39,846 nucleotides of DNA from Gammaproteobacteria bacterium (GTDB lineage Bacteria > Pseudomonadota > Gammaproteobacteria > Steroidobacterales > Woeseiaceae). Positions 1 to 7,170 of the stretch are shown piece after piece. The stretch covers positions 1-39,846 of the forward strand of contig JAOUHU010000025.1 of the NCBI GenBank assembly GCA_029884455.1, read 5' to 3'. How positions within the stretch are numbered: position 1 is the first letter of the stretch; each line of letters begins with the position of its first letter. The notes beneath the pieces are model-generated. The model had not been told where the DNA came from. It was given only the letters and a program-made list of their open reading frames with translations, and did no database searches. The translations under genes and the position numbers were made by a program.

Positions 1-153
1 TGGTGTCATGGAATAATTCCCCCGGCACTTCAAATGCAATCGAGCGCGCGACCCAATCTATAATAGAAATGCGGCTACTGGCAATCGCCTGTTTTTGCGA
101 ACGGTCATTCTGAGATGGTCGAAATTTGACAGCGGCAGCGGGCCGTTTGATCT
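1..153. other. Left flank of the IS element, no gene seen
   Basis: I see no convincing coding region here. The string GACCCAATC at 50-58 also occurs downstream of the second promoter module near 1843. This suggests the stretch is the interrupted end of the same orphan-gene array found to the right of the insertion sequence. A TATAAT-like hexamer lies just after it, at about 58-63. Confidence 0.35.
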
Positions 154-180
154 TGCGGATTCAATCGGTGAATGCAACAC
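154..180 (+). repeat. Left terminal inverted repeat of the IS30-family element
   Basis: The reverse complement of 1358-1384 matches this segment at 24 of 27 positions, including the first 16 without a mismatch (core GATTCAATCGGT) and the inner GCAACAC. The three mismatches are at repeat positions 17, 18 and 20. Confidence 0.88.
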
Positions 181-213
181 CTAAACTCTAGCCGATAGAG
201 GAGGATGTTGCAG

Positions 214-1377
214 ATGAGTAACAGCAAGAGACGTCATTACACAGATTCTGAGAAGGCCGAGATGTGGGATCGCTGGCGCAAAGGCGAGTCGTTGAACGAG
301 ATTGGCCGCGCCTTTGGTATTCAAGGGCACTCATCGATCCAGAAGATTATCTGGAAGAGTGGCGGTATTAGGCCGGCTCGGCGGCGACGGTCAGTGCGAT
401 CGCTGTCATTGTCCGAGCGAGAGGAGATCTCCCGAGGCCTGGTTGCCGGAAGATCGCTACGATCGATGGCTAACGAGCTCGGTCGTGCGCCGTCGACGAT
501 AAGTCGAGAGATAAGGCGCAATCGCGGGCGCCGAGATTATCGAGCACACCAGGCAGATGACGCTGCCTTTGAACGGGCCAAGCGTCCGAAGACCTGCAAA
601 CTGGTGCAAAATCGGCGACTGGCGTGTGAGGTAGCACGTAAGCTCAGAGATCTCTGGTCCCCGGAACAGATCGCTGGCTGGCTTAAGTACACGTATCCGG
701 ACGACGAGAGTTATCAGGTGTCGCACGAGACGATTTACAAGACTCTGTATATCCAAGCCCGCGGGGCCTTGAAGAAAGAGCTATTGCAGCACTTGCGGCG
801 CAAACGGATGATGCGTCACGGGCGCAGTCACACGCAGAAGACGCCAACCCATGGCCGCATTAAGGACATGGTATCGATCCGCGAGCGGCCACCCTCGGTT
901 GAGGACCGCGCCGTGCCGGGCCACTGGGAGGGAGATCTGCTGGTTGGCACCAATAACAGTCAGATCGCGACACTGGTCGAGCGGCACACCCGGTACGTGA
1001 TGTTAGTCAGGGTGCCGAGCAAAGACACCAGGACAATAATCGACGCTCTAATCAAGCAGGCCCACAAGTTGCCGCGGGAGCTCTACAAGTCGTTAACCTG
1101 GGACTGTGGCAAAGAGATGGCCGAGCACAAGCGCTTCAGTCTGGATACTGACATCAAGGTCTATTTCTGCGATCCAAGCAGCCCTTGGCAACGTGGCTCA
1201 AACGAAAATACAAACGGGCTGCTAAGACAGTATTTCCCCAAAGGCCTGGACCTCTCGAAGGTCCATCAAAACAGACTGGATGCCGTTGCTCGTAAGCTTA
1301 ACGAACGACCAAGGAAAACGTTAAACTTCAGAACACCAGCTGAACGATTTAGCGAATGTGTTGCGTCGACCGATTGA
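214..1377 (+). CDS. IS30-family transposase
   Basis: This enzyme cuts and rejoins the ends of its own insertion sequence. The 387-residue protein has helix-turn-helix DNA-binding segments at the N-terminus, including the APSTISREIRRN segment near residues 92-103. An IS30-type DDE catalytic core follows: Asp in GHWEGDLL (about 241), Asp in LTWDCGKEM (about 297) and Glu in WQRGSNENTNG (about 331). The 33-residue spacing between the last two is the family pattern. I chose ATG 214 because AGGAGG at 199-204 lies 9 bases upstream; an ATG at 205 touches that site. The Cys in WDCGKEM is unusual, since an Arg is common there. No frameshift is seen. Confidence 0.95.
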   Translation: MSNSKRRHYTDSEKAEMWDRWRKGESLNEIGRAFGIQGHSSIQKIIWKSGGIRPARRRRSVRSLSLSEREEISRGLVAGRSLRSMANELGRAPSTISREIRRNRGRRDYRAHQADDAAFERAKRPKTCKLVQNRRLACEVARKLRDLWSPEQIAGWLKYTYPDDESYQVSHETIYKTLYIQARGALKKELLQHLRRKRMMRHGRSHTQKTPTHGRIKDMVSIRERPPSVEDRAVPGHWEGDLLVGTNNSQIATLVERHTRYVMLVRVPSKDTRTIIDALIKQAHKLPRELYKSLTWDCGKEMAEHKRFSLDTDIKVYFCDPSSPWQRGSNENTNGLLRQYFPKGLDLSKVHQNRLDAVARKLNERPRKTLNFRTPAERFSECVASTD

Positions 1378-1384
1378 ATCCGCA
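1358..1384 (-). repeat. Right terminal inverted repeat of the IS30-family element
   Basis: This is the partner of 154-180 (24 of 27 matches on the opposite strand). It contains the transposase stop codon TGA at 1375-1377. Confidence 0.88.
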
Positions 1385-1392
1385 CCTTGAAA

Positions 1393-1436
1393 GCAGCCGC
1401 CCAGGAAAATTGCGCTACAATTTCTGCTATTGACCC
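1393..1436 (+). promoter_or_regulatory. Promoter-like module, copy 1 of 3
   Basis: GCAGCC at 1393-1398, a 17-bp spacer, TACAAT at 1416-1421, nine bases, then TGACCC at 1431-1436. The same layout recurs at 1804 and 2364. The 17-bp spacing and the good -10 hexamer suggest a sigma70-type promoter with an atypical -35 box. It lies just right of the IS element and drives the gene at 1479. Confidence 0.6.
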
Positions 1437-1478
1437 AAACCAGCCGGTCGCATTTCTCTACTCATTCTGATCTGAATT

Positions 1479-1727
1479 ATGGCCACAGTTCCTGGCATCG
1501 CAGTTTTCTTGGCATTGATTCTGGGCGTCGTTTACATGGTTTTGTCGATGATCGTTCTCCACTCGTATGAGAGTGAAACGCAGCAACGACCGCCAAGTTT
1601 CCAATTCTGGGCCTTTGAAAAGCAGATGCGTGAGAAGTACCCGTCAGCTTCCAAAGCTGGTCAAGTTCTCGAATTGGCGAGCGTTGGATTGATCGGCGTA
1701 AGCGGTATCTGGTCGCTATTTTTCTAG
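1479..1727 (+). CDS. Small two-helix membrane protein, unknown
   Basis: I do not recognise a family. The 82-residue product has a hydrophobic helix at about residues 6-28, a polar loop of roughly 33 residues containing FQFWAFEKQMREKYP, and a second hydrophobic helix at about 64-82. It is probably a small inner-membrane protein with both ends on the same side. It is the first of three consecutive same-strand orphan genes, each with its own promoter-like module. Its coding sequence looks less GC-rich than the genes beyond 2955, which would suit acquisition by transfer. The start is the first ATG after the module; no strong ribosome-binding site is visible. Confidence 0.6.
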   Translation: MATVPGIAVFLALILGVVYMVLSMIVLHSYESETQQRPPSFQFWAFEKQMREKYPSASKAGQVLELASVGLIGVSGIWSLFF

Positions 1728-1747
1728 CTCACTTAGCGGCTTGTTCT

Positions 1748-1766
1748 GGCCGTACTGCGACTGTCG
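1748..1766 (+). repeat. Intergenic 19-bp repeat, copy 1
   Basis: The 19 bases starting GGCCGTACTGCG follow the stop codon of the 1479 gene by about 20 bases. They match 2308-2326 at 16 of 19 positions. A shorter GGCCGT also follows the third orphan gene at 2846-2851. The function is unknown; a remnant of a recombination or transcription-end structure is possible. Confidence 0.5.
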
Positions 1767-1803
1767 CCAGGAAGCTAGCTGTGGGGCTGCTTCGCGCCGC
1801 ATA

Positions 1804-1847
1804 GCGGCCGCCCGACTAAACTGAGGTAAAATGTCGGCCTGTGACCC
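1804..1847 (+). promoter_or_regulatory. Promoter-like module, copy 2 of 3
   Basis: GCGGCC at 1804-1809, a 17-bp spacer, TAAAAT at 1827-1832, nine bases, then TGACCC at 1842-1847. The start of the module overlaps a small hairpin (GCCGC at 1796-1800, GCGGC at 1804-1808), so the end of the previous transcription unit and this promoter may share bases. It precedes the gene at 1878. Confidence 0.6.
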
Positions 1848-1877
1848 AATCCTGCCTGTCAGGTCGAGGATGTCGAG

Positions 1878-2273
1878 ATGCTACGAAACTTAAGTCTTTT
1901 CGGGATTGTCTTGCTCACCGCACCGACTGTGAATGCGCAAAGCGACGAGGAAATACTGGAACTCGTCAGGACAAATGCGACGAAGGTTTATCTGGAACAA
2001 GCATCGTGGACACTACCCGAGACCTTTCACGAAAGTGGACTCGCTCCGTCCGACAAAGACAGGCTGATAAAAGAATGGGCCGAAGCTTCGGGAGATTGCT
2101 TGGCGGATGCTCTTGTGACGTACTCGAAGACAACTGAGACTCCGATCGCTGAGATGGTAAGTGACGATGGGTCATTCGTTCTGAAAGGAGAAGGATTGTC
2201 GTCAGAATTCGATTTGCATCTGACCTCTTGTCTTGAGCGAACTTGGGAAGCTATTGGCGCGAGCCTTCCCTAA
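1878..2273 (+). CDS. Small exported protein, unknown
   Basis: I do not recognise a family. The 131-residue product begins with a typical signal peptide: a basic start, a hydrophobic stretch FGIVLLTAP, and a likely cut after VNA at about residue 20. The mature part is about 111 residues, mostly predicted helical and acidic, with two cysteines (in SGDCLAD and LTSCLERT) that could form a disulfide in the periplasm. A GAGGA ribosome-binding site lies about 8 bases before ATG 1878. It is the middle member of the orphan-gene array. The overlapping frame at 1841-2137 reads as an arginine- and cysteine-rich shadow and was not chosen. Confidence 0.6.
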   Translation: MLRNLSLFGIVLLTAPTVNAQSDEEILELVRTNATKVYLEQASWTLPETFHESGLAPSDKDRLIKEWAEASGDCLADALVTYSKTTETPIAEMVSDDGSFVLKGEGLSSEFDLHLTSCLERTWEAIGASLP

Positions 2274-2307
2274 CGACTGCGTCGCGGACCCAACTACGTC
2301 TCCAGTT

Positions 2308-2326
2308 GGCCGTTCTGCGCCCGTCG
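2308..2326 (+). repeat. Intergenic 19-bp repeat, copy 2
   Basis: It begins GGCCGTTCTGCG and matches 1748-1766 at 16 of 19 positions. It sits about 35 bases after the stop codon of the 1878 gene, in the same relative place as copy 1. Confidence 0.5.
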
Positions 2327-2363
2327 TACTGGTTCAAAATGAGTGACTGCTAAGTGCTCGGAA

Positions 2364-2407
2364 GCTGCCGGCCAGGAAATTCAGGCTATACTTTCCGCCT
2401 GTGACCC
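2364..2407 (+). promoter_or_regulatory. Promoter-like module, copy 3 of 3
   Basis: GCTGCC at 2364-2369, a 17-bp spacer, TATACT at 2387-2392, nine bases, then TGACCC at 2402-2407. It is close to copy 1 in sequence as well as layout, sharing GCCNGCCAGGAAA-type bases after the first box and CCGGTC soon after TGACCC. It precedes the gene at 2450. Confidence 0.6.
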
Positions 2408-2449
2408 TATCCGGTCATTCGCTCTCCGCAACAAATCGGGATACTGTAG

Positions 2450-2833
2450 GTGAAAGTAGCGACGTTTCTTTACAACGGTTACTACAGTTTCTTTGACCGA
2501 AGTCGCCTGTCCACAAAGCCAGATTTCTCTGCATGGGCGTCGTGTACTCTGGCATGTTTCTTCTACATGCTGTCGGCGTTTTCAATCCTAGACGGACTGG
2601 TCAGGAAGTGGACTGGAGAGTCGATTCCTTGGGGTCTTCAGATTCAAATTGGGCTTGGCATCGCCCTCGCGTTGGGCTCGGATTGGAAGATCCAACACAC
2701 ATGGTTTGGCGCGAAGAAGGAAGAATTTTCAGAAGACCAACTGAGCAATGCACGGCTCGCGGCATTCGTGGTTCTGATCGGGAGCTGGATCGCATTCATC
2801 ACCACGGCTTTTCTGGTTTACGCGCCAGACTGA
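2450..2833 (+). CDS. Small three-helix membrane protein, unknown
   Basis: I do not recognise a family. The 127-residue product has hydrophobic helices at about residues 28-50, 59-77 and 102-123, with a charged stretch FGAKKEEFSEDQ between the last two. It is therefore likely an integral inner-membrane protein. The start codon is GTG at 2450, with no strong ribosome-binding site, so the exact start is uncertain. It is the last member of the orphan-gene array, and the neighbouring genes beyond it lie on the opposite strand and look like ordinary chromosome. An overlapping frame at 2533-2889 is arginine-rich and was taken as a shadow. Confidence 0.55.
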   Translation: MKVATFLYNGYYSFFDRSRLSTKPDFSAWASCTLACFFYMLSAFSILDGLVRKWTGESIPWGLQIQIGLGIALALGSDWKIQHTWFGAKKEEFSEDQLSNARLAAFVVLIGSWIAFITTAFLVYAPD

Positions 2834-2891
2834 CTGTCTGCTTCTGGCCGTTTCCAGCCCTTGCAAATTTCGCCAAAACACTGTGTTGAAT

Positions 2892-2939
2892 GGCCGCTAT
2901 CGAAAAATGCGGACAATTGCGATAGGGCAGATAACGGCC
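2892..2939 (+). terminator. Nested hairpin after the orphan-gene array
   Basis: GGCCG (2892-2896) followed directly by CTATCG (2897-2902) pairs with CGATAG (2920-2925) and CGGCC (2935-2939), leaving a 17-base loop and a 9-base one-sided bulge. It lies between the converging 2450 gene and the minus-strand gene ending at 2955. It may be a bidirectional transcription end, but it lacks a T-run. The bulged two-part stem also resembles a recombination-site fold. Confidence 0.35.
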
Positions 2940-2954
2940 TGAGGTGCCACAGCC

Positions 2955-3746
2955 TCAGTCGGTGACGGTCACGGGTGCGCCGCGTTCCGCGCCGAGCCCC
3001 TCGGCTGCGCTGCCCTCGGCGCGCGCAATTTCGATGACGCCGAAGGAGTTGATCAGCGCGAGGTAATCGCCGGGTTTCGCGTGCCCATAGGTCCCGAGCA
3101 CCGCGATGTCGTGGCCGGCCACATGCACTCTTGGCTTCGCAAACCCCTGCAGCAAGGCTGCATCGATATTGCTGATCAGGTTGCCGAAGTTGTCGACCGT
3201 GATCACCACACCTGTCACCTTGCGGCCCATCAATTCGGGCTCGTCAAGCCAGGCCGGCGTCCATTCCTTGCTCGCGACGCCAATCTCGGCGATGGTAATT
3301 CGTCCCGCTGCAATCTCGGCTGCGATCGGTGCAAAGATATCGCGGCCATGGAAGGTCATGCTCGGCTGGTCGATGTCGAGTTTCTCGAGACGGCCAGGGT
3401 CCAGCTTGAATACCCTGGCATCGGTGGCACGGTCCAGCATGCGTGCGAGCAGGCCGTTGTCCGGCGCGATGAAACAGTGGCCGTCATGTTCCGCCAGCAG
3501 GATGTCGCGTTCCGTACCGACGCCCGGGTCGACGATCGCGAGGTGTACGCTGCCGGCCGGGAAGTAGCGATAGGAGCGGCTCACCCAAAAGCCCGCTTCG
3601 GGCGGCCACTGCGCCGGAATATCGTGCGCGAGGTCGATGACGGTTGCGCTGGCAAAACGCGTGTAAATCACACCCTTCATAACCGCGGTAAACGGACCCT
3701 TGTGACCGAAGTCGGTGGTAATGGTGATGACGCCGCATGCGCGCAT
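2955..3746 (-). CDS. SAM hydroxide adenosyltransferase (DUF62 family)
   Basis: Family members split S-adenosylmethionine with water into adenosine and methionine; they are related to the fluorinase and chlorinase enzymes. The 263-residue protein, near the usual length, shows TTDFG near the start, AIVDPGVGT, FIAPDNGLL, TFHGRDIFAP and VDNFGNLISN, the landmarks of this family. It is the last gene of a minus-strand run: its ATG lies two bases after the stop of the acyl-CoA dehydrogenase small subunit, so it is very probably co-transcribed with both dehydrogenase genes. Why the two activities are linked is not evident. The halogenase branch looks less likely than the hydrolase branch, but this rests on motif recall only. 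Confidence 0.85.
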   Translation of the reverse strand: MRACGVITITTDFGHKGPFTAVMKGVIYTRFASATVIDLAHDIPAQWPPEAGFWVSRSYRYFPAGSVHLAIVDPGVGTERDILLAEHDGHCFIAPDNGLLARMLDRATDARVFKLDPGRLEKLDIDQPSMTFHGRDIFAPIAAEIAAGRITIAEIGVASKEWTPAWLDEPELMGRKVTGVVITVDNFGNLISNIDAALLQGFAKPRVHVAGHDIAVLGTYGHAKPGDYLALINSFGVIEIARAEGSAAEGLGAERGAPVTVTD

Positions 3747-3748
3747 CG

Positions 3749-4861
3749 TTATTGCGCCAGTCTGTCGAGGTGCCAGTCAGCGTTGCCGAACAGCTGACCG
3801 ATCACGGTCAATCGTTTGAAATAATGCCCGACGTCGAATTCCCAGCTCATGCCCATGCCGCCATGCAATTGCACGGCTTCCTGGCCGACCCGCTTGCCAG
3901 CGGTACCGATCTGGTACTTGATCGCACTCACGGCGCGCTTTGCATCGTCCGCCGCAGCGGCGCTCGCCATCGTCGCCCAGAGCAGCAGCGAATAACTTTG
4001 TTCAGTCGCGGTGAACATGTCGACCATGCGGTGCTGCAATGCCTGGAAGGAGCCGATCGGCACACCGAACTGCACGCGGTTCTTGCTGTACTCAACCGTT
4101 TTCTCGGTCAGGGCCTGCATAATGCCCACGCCTTCGGCGCAGACTGCAAGTATGGCTTCGTCCAGCACGGCCTCGAGCGTTGCCAGGCCATCGCCGGCCG
4201 TACCCAGCAAGGCCCCGGAATCGACTCGTACATTGCGCAATGTTATTTCCGCGGCGGTGGCGCCATCCACGGTGCTGTAACGCCTGCGCGTAACGCCGTC
4301 AGTATCTGCGGCAACAGCGAATAACGACACACCGTCCAGTACCGCAGGAATAATCAACAGCTCCGCGTTACCGCCGTTCAGCACGACGGCCTTGCTGCCA
4401 TTGATAAGCCAGCCGTCGGCGTCCCTGGTCGCGGTTGTACCGATATCTCCAATGTCGTAGCGGCTTTGCGGCTCGGCAAAAGCCAGCGCGGCCTGCAATT
4501 CGCCAGCAATTATCGGTGCGAGCCAGCGGCTTTTCTGCGTATCACTGGCGAGGCGCCGCAGTACACCGCCGGCGAGCACGATATTCGCAAGGTAGGGTTC
4601 AACGACCAGCCCGCGCCCGAAGTGCTGCATCAGCAGCATCGTTTCGATCGGACCGCCATCAAGCCCGCCTTCAGCTTCGCTGAATGGCAGTGCCGTCCAG
4701 CCAAGATCGCAAAAGTTTTGCCAGATCGCGTCATTGAAGCCGCGCGGTGCAGCCGCCGATGCCTGGCGTGTCTCGAAGTCGTATTCGTTACTCACAAACT
4801 TTGCGACGCTGTCGCTGAGCATGGCCTGAAATTCGTTTAGAGAAAAATCCATGCCGCTCAC
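3749..4861 (-). CDS. Acyl-CoA dehydrogenase, small subunit (PimD-like)
   Basis: It probably forms a mixed complex with the preceding dehydrogenase to put a double bond into an acyl-CoA, passing electrons from FAD to ETF. The 370-residue protein has the acyl-CoA dehydrogenase layout: an N-terminal helical domain, a middle beta domain (AFAEPQSRYDIGDI and WLINGSKAVV), and a C-terminal helical domain ending with QLHGGMGMSWEFDVGH. Pairs with this size difference resemble the large and small subunits of pimeloyl-CoA dehydrogenase and the mixed-subunit enzymes of steroid breakdown. The start is GTG 4861, overlapping the upstream stop codon (GTGA); ATG 4852 is an alternative. The real substrate cannot be read from the sequence. 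Confidence 0.88.
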   Translation of the reverse strand: MSGMDFSLNEFQAMLSDSVAKFVSNEYDFETRQASAAAPRGFNDAIWQNFCDLGWTALPFSEAEGGLDGGPIETMLLMQHFGRGLVVEPYLANIVLAGGVLRRLASDTQKSRWLAPIIAGELQAALAFAEPQSRYDIGDIGTTATRDADGWLINGSKAVVLNGGNAELLIIPAVLDGVSLFAVAADTDGVTRRRYSTVDGATAAEITLRNVRVDSGALLGTAGDGLATLEAVLDEAILAVCAEGVGIMQALTEKTVEYSKNRVQFGVPIGSFQALQHRMVDMFTATEQSYSLLLWATMASAAAADDAKRAVSAIKYQIGTAGKRVGQEAVQLHGGMGMSWEFDVGHYFKRLTVIGQLFGNADWHLDRLAQ

Positions 4862-6060
4862 AGCCCGAGCACGTGTTTGGCGATAATATTTTTCTGGATT
4901 TCGTTCGACCCGCCGTAGATCGATGCCTTGCGAAAGTTGAAATAGCGCGGTGCCGCGTCGGTCTCAACGCCTTCGCCGACGCGGTCCTGGTCCGGAAAAT
5001 CATAAACATATTGCTCCGGCACATAGGGCAGCGCGTAATAGCCGGCAGCCTCCAGGTAGAGCTCATCAACGGCCTGCTGTAACTCGGTGCCCTTGAACTT
5101 GAGAATTGAGGACTCGGCACCCGGAGCCTTGCCGGAGGTAACCGCTGCCAGGGTTCTCAGTTCGGTGTACTCCAGCGCCTTCAACTCCACTTCCACTGCC
5201 GCAATCTTGCGCATGAAATTTGCGTCATTGCTAAGCGGAGCGGCGCCCCGCACGGAGCGTCCTGCCTGCGCACGCAATTCGCGGAGTCGATACTGCGTGC
5301 GTGCGACGCCCGCGGTTCCGGTGCGTTCGTGCTGCAGCAATACCTTGCCGTAGGTCCAGCCTTTGCCCTCCTCGCCGACCAGGTTGTCACGTGGTACACG
5401 GACGGCGTCGAAGTGCACCTCATTGATTTCGTGTGAGCCGTCGATCGTTATGATTGGCCGCACGCTGACGCCGGGCGTCGCCATGTCGACCAGCAGGAAG
5501 CTGATGCCATCCTGGCGGCGCGCGCTGTCGGAAGAAGTGCGGACCAGGCAGAAAATCCAGTCGGCATGCTGCGCCAGTGTGGTCCAGGTCTTGGTGCCAT
5601 TCACGATGTAGTGATCGCCGTCCCGCTCGGCACGGGTTTTCAGCGAGGCGAGATCCGAACCGGACCCTGGTTCCGAGTAGCCCTGGCACCACCAGGTATT
5701 GCTCGCGAGGATATCGGGCAGGAAACGCTGCTTTTGCTCCGCGCTGCCATAGGTGTAAATGATCGGGCCCACCATGCCGAGGCCGAACGGCACAATCGCG
5801 GGCATGTTGGCATCAGCCATTTCTTTCTGAAACAGGTACTTTTGCACCAGGCTCCAGCCGGTGCCGCCGTATTCGACCGGCCAGTTGTAACCCGCCCAGC
5901 CCCTGGCATACAGCGCTTTTTGAAAACGCTGCTGATGCTCGCGGGACAGCGGCACATGCTGGCGCTGCCTGGAATGAATATCCTCTGGAATCTGGTCGCG
6001 GAAAAACTTCCGGACCTCGTCGCGAAACGCGATTTCCTCGGCGCTGAAAGTAACGTGCAT
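4858..6060 (-). CDS. Acyl-CoA dehydrogenase, large subunit (PimC-like)
   Basis: This is an FAD-linked acyl-CoA dehydrogenase, about 400 residues. It contains the flavin- and substrate-contacting middle domain (GYSEPGSGSDLASL, YIVNGTKTWTT) and a C-terminus with IYGGSNEIQKNIIAKHVLGL, as in family members with a bound FAD. I chose ATG 6060: the frame extends to 6129, but the extra residues are not family-like. It is the first gene of the operon 6060-2955 and shares four bases with the next gene. The spacer to divergent moaA is 96 bp and AT-richer than its surroundings, so it probably carries promoters for both directions. Confidence 0.9.
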   Translation of the reverse strand: MHVTFSAEEIAFRDEVRKFFRDQIPEDIHSRQRQHVPLSREHQQRFQKALYARGWAGYNWPVEYGGTGWSLVQKYLFQKEMADANMPAIVPFGLGMVGPIIYTYGSAEQKQRFLPDILASNTWWCQGYSEPGSGSDLASLKTRAERDGDHYIVNGTKTWTTLAQHADWIFCLVRTSSDSARRQDGISFLLVDMATPGVSVRPIITIDGSHEINEVHFDAVRVPRDNLVGEEGKGWTYGKVLLQHERTGTAGVARTQYRLRELRAQAGRSVRGAAPLSNDANFMRKIAAVEVELKALEYTELRTLAAVTSGKAPGAESSILKFKGTELQQAVDELYLEAAGYYALPYVPEQYVYDFPDQDRVGEGVETDAAPRYFNFRKASIYGGSNEIQKNIIAKHVLGL

Positions 6061-6156
6061 GCAGTGACCGGTGTCAATGGGCAGGATCTGCAAAAGGATG
6101 CAGTAATCGGCGTGCAAAATAAAGAACAATGCAAAGAGTTCGGGCAGAATGTCGCC

Positions 6157-7170
6157 ATGACTGCAGACGCTCTTGGCCGGCCTTTACACGATTTGCGAAT
6201 TTCCCTGCTTGATCGTTGCAATTTTCGATGTCCGTATTGCATGCCGGAGACGGAATTTCATGCCGACTACGAGTTCCTGAAGCGATCGCAAAAACTCACG
6301 CATGCGGAAATACTGCAGGTCGTTCGTGTTGCTACCGAGCTTGGCGTGTCAAAAATCAGGTTGACCGGCGGTGAACCTTTGCTGGACAAAAAGATCGTCG
6401 ACCTGGTCGCGGGCATTGCGGCAATCGCGGCAGTGGAGGATCTCGCGATGACCACGAACGGCATGCTGCTGGCACCCGTCGCACAGCGCCTGCGTGATGC
6501 CGGAATGCATCGGGTCACAATCAGCCTGGACAGCATTGACCCGAAGATCTTTAAGACGATGAGCGGTGGCCGCGGTGATCTCGGGCAGGTGCTGGCCGGG
6601 ATTGCAGCAGCCGAGCAGGCCGGATTTTCATCGATCAAGATCAACGTGGTTGTGCAACGCGGCGTCAACGATCACGCGGTGCTCGATGTGTTGCGGCATT
6701 TCCGCGGCTCTGGCCACATTGTCCGGCTCATCGAGTTCATGGACGTCGGCAATCGTAACGGCTGGCGCATGGACCAGGTGGTGCCGTCGCAGGAACTGCT
6801 GACTGCCATCCAGGCGCAATGGCCGGTGACCCCGGTGGGGCGAAATTATCCGGGGGAAGTCGCGCGGCGTTATCAGTATGCGGACGGCCAGGGCGAAATT
6901 GGTTTCATTTCCTCGGTAACCAAGCCATTCTGCGGCAGCTGCAGCAGGGCACGGCTATCGGCTGACGGTGTGCTTTATACTTGCCTGTTCGCGACCCAGG
7001 GCACGGATCTGAGGCAACCGATACGCAATGGGGCGAGTGACGATGATCTGCGCGACATCCTGTCACGTATCTGGTTGCAGCGCGCCGATCGTTACAGTGA
7101 ATTGCGGCGGCCCGAAGTCGCTGAAGCGCATGCGCAAAGCAAGGTCGAGATGTACCGCATAGGTGGGTAA
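6157..7170 (+). CDS. moaA: GTP 3',8-cyclase MoaA
   Basis: This radical-SAM enzyme performs the first step of molybdenum cofactor synthesis, turning GTP into 3',8-cyclo-7,8-dihydro-GTP. The 337-residue protein has the N-terminal iron-sulfur motif CNFRCPYC (C21, C25, C28) and the second cluster motif CGSC plus a later Cys (CGSCSRARL, then TCLF). It ends in the Gly-Gly tail required for activity. The start at ATG 6157 fits the family; the same frame stays open for almost 600 bases upstream, antisense to the dehydrogenase gene, which is not coding. moaC starts immediately after its stop codon, so the genes form an operon. Confidence 0.97.
   Translation: MTADALGRPLHDLRISLLDRCNFRCPYCMPETEFHADYEFLKRSQKLTHAEILQVVRVATELGVSKIRLTGGEPLLDKKIVDLVAGIAAIAAVEDLAMTTNGMLLAPVAQRLRDAGMHRVTISLDSIDPKIFKTMSGGRGDLGQVLAGIAAAEQAGFSSIKINVVVQRGVNDHAVLDVLRHFRGSGHIVRLIEFMDVGNRNGWRMDQVVPSQELLTAIQAQWPVTPVGRNYPGEVARRYQYADGQGEIGFISSVTKPFCGSCSRARLSADGVLYTCLFATQGTDLRQPIRNGASDDDLRDILSRIWLQRADRYSELRRPEVAEAHAQSKVEMYRIGG

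Larger units (their letters stand above)
154..1384 (+). mobile_element. IS30-family insertion sequence, apparently complete
   Basis: The element is about 1.23 kb and carries one transposase gene between terminal inverted repeats at 154-180 and 1358-1384, which match at 24 of 27 positions. The transposase stop codon lies inside the right repeat, which is compact even for an insertion sequence. The outermost bases are ambiguous. If the repeats begin at GGATTC, the flanking GC at 155-156 and 1382-1383 could be a 2-bp target duplication. Because GC is self-complementary, it could equally belong to the repeats. The gene is intact, so the copy may be active. It has landed in the intergenic space ahead of three small orphan genes. 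Confidence 0.9.

Noticed and set aside
1728-2950. Integron attC sites between the three orphan genes
   Set aside because: Only a weak CCCTAAC at the second gene and GTTGAAT near 2885 resemble attC core ends; the other gaps lack them, each gene has its own promoter, and no integrase is in the window. I kept the repeats as a finding without calling them attC.
5566-6156. Long open frame upstream of moaA, in frame with it
   Set aside because: It is antisense to the acyl-CoA dehydrogenase gene, has no family likeness, and moaA starts at 6157. GC-rich codon use commonly leaves antisense frames open.
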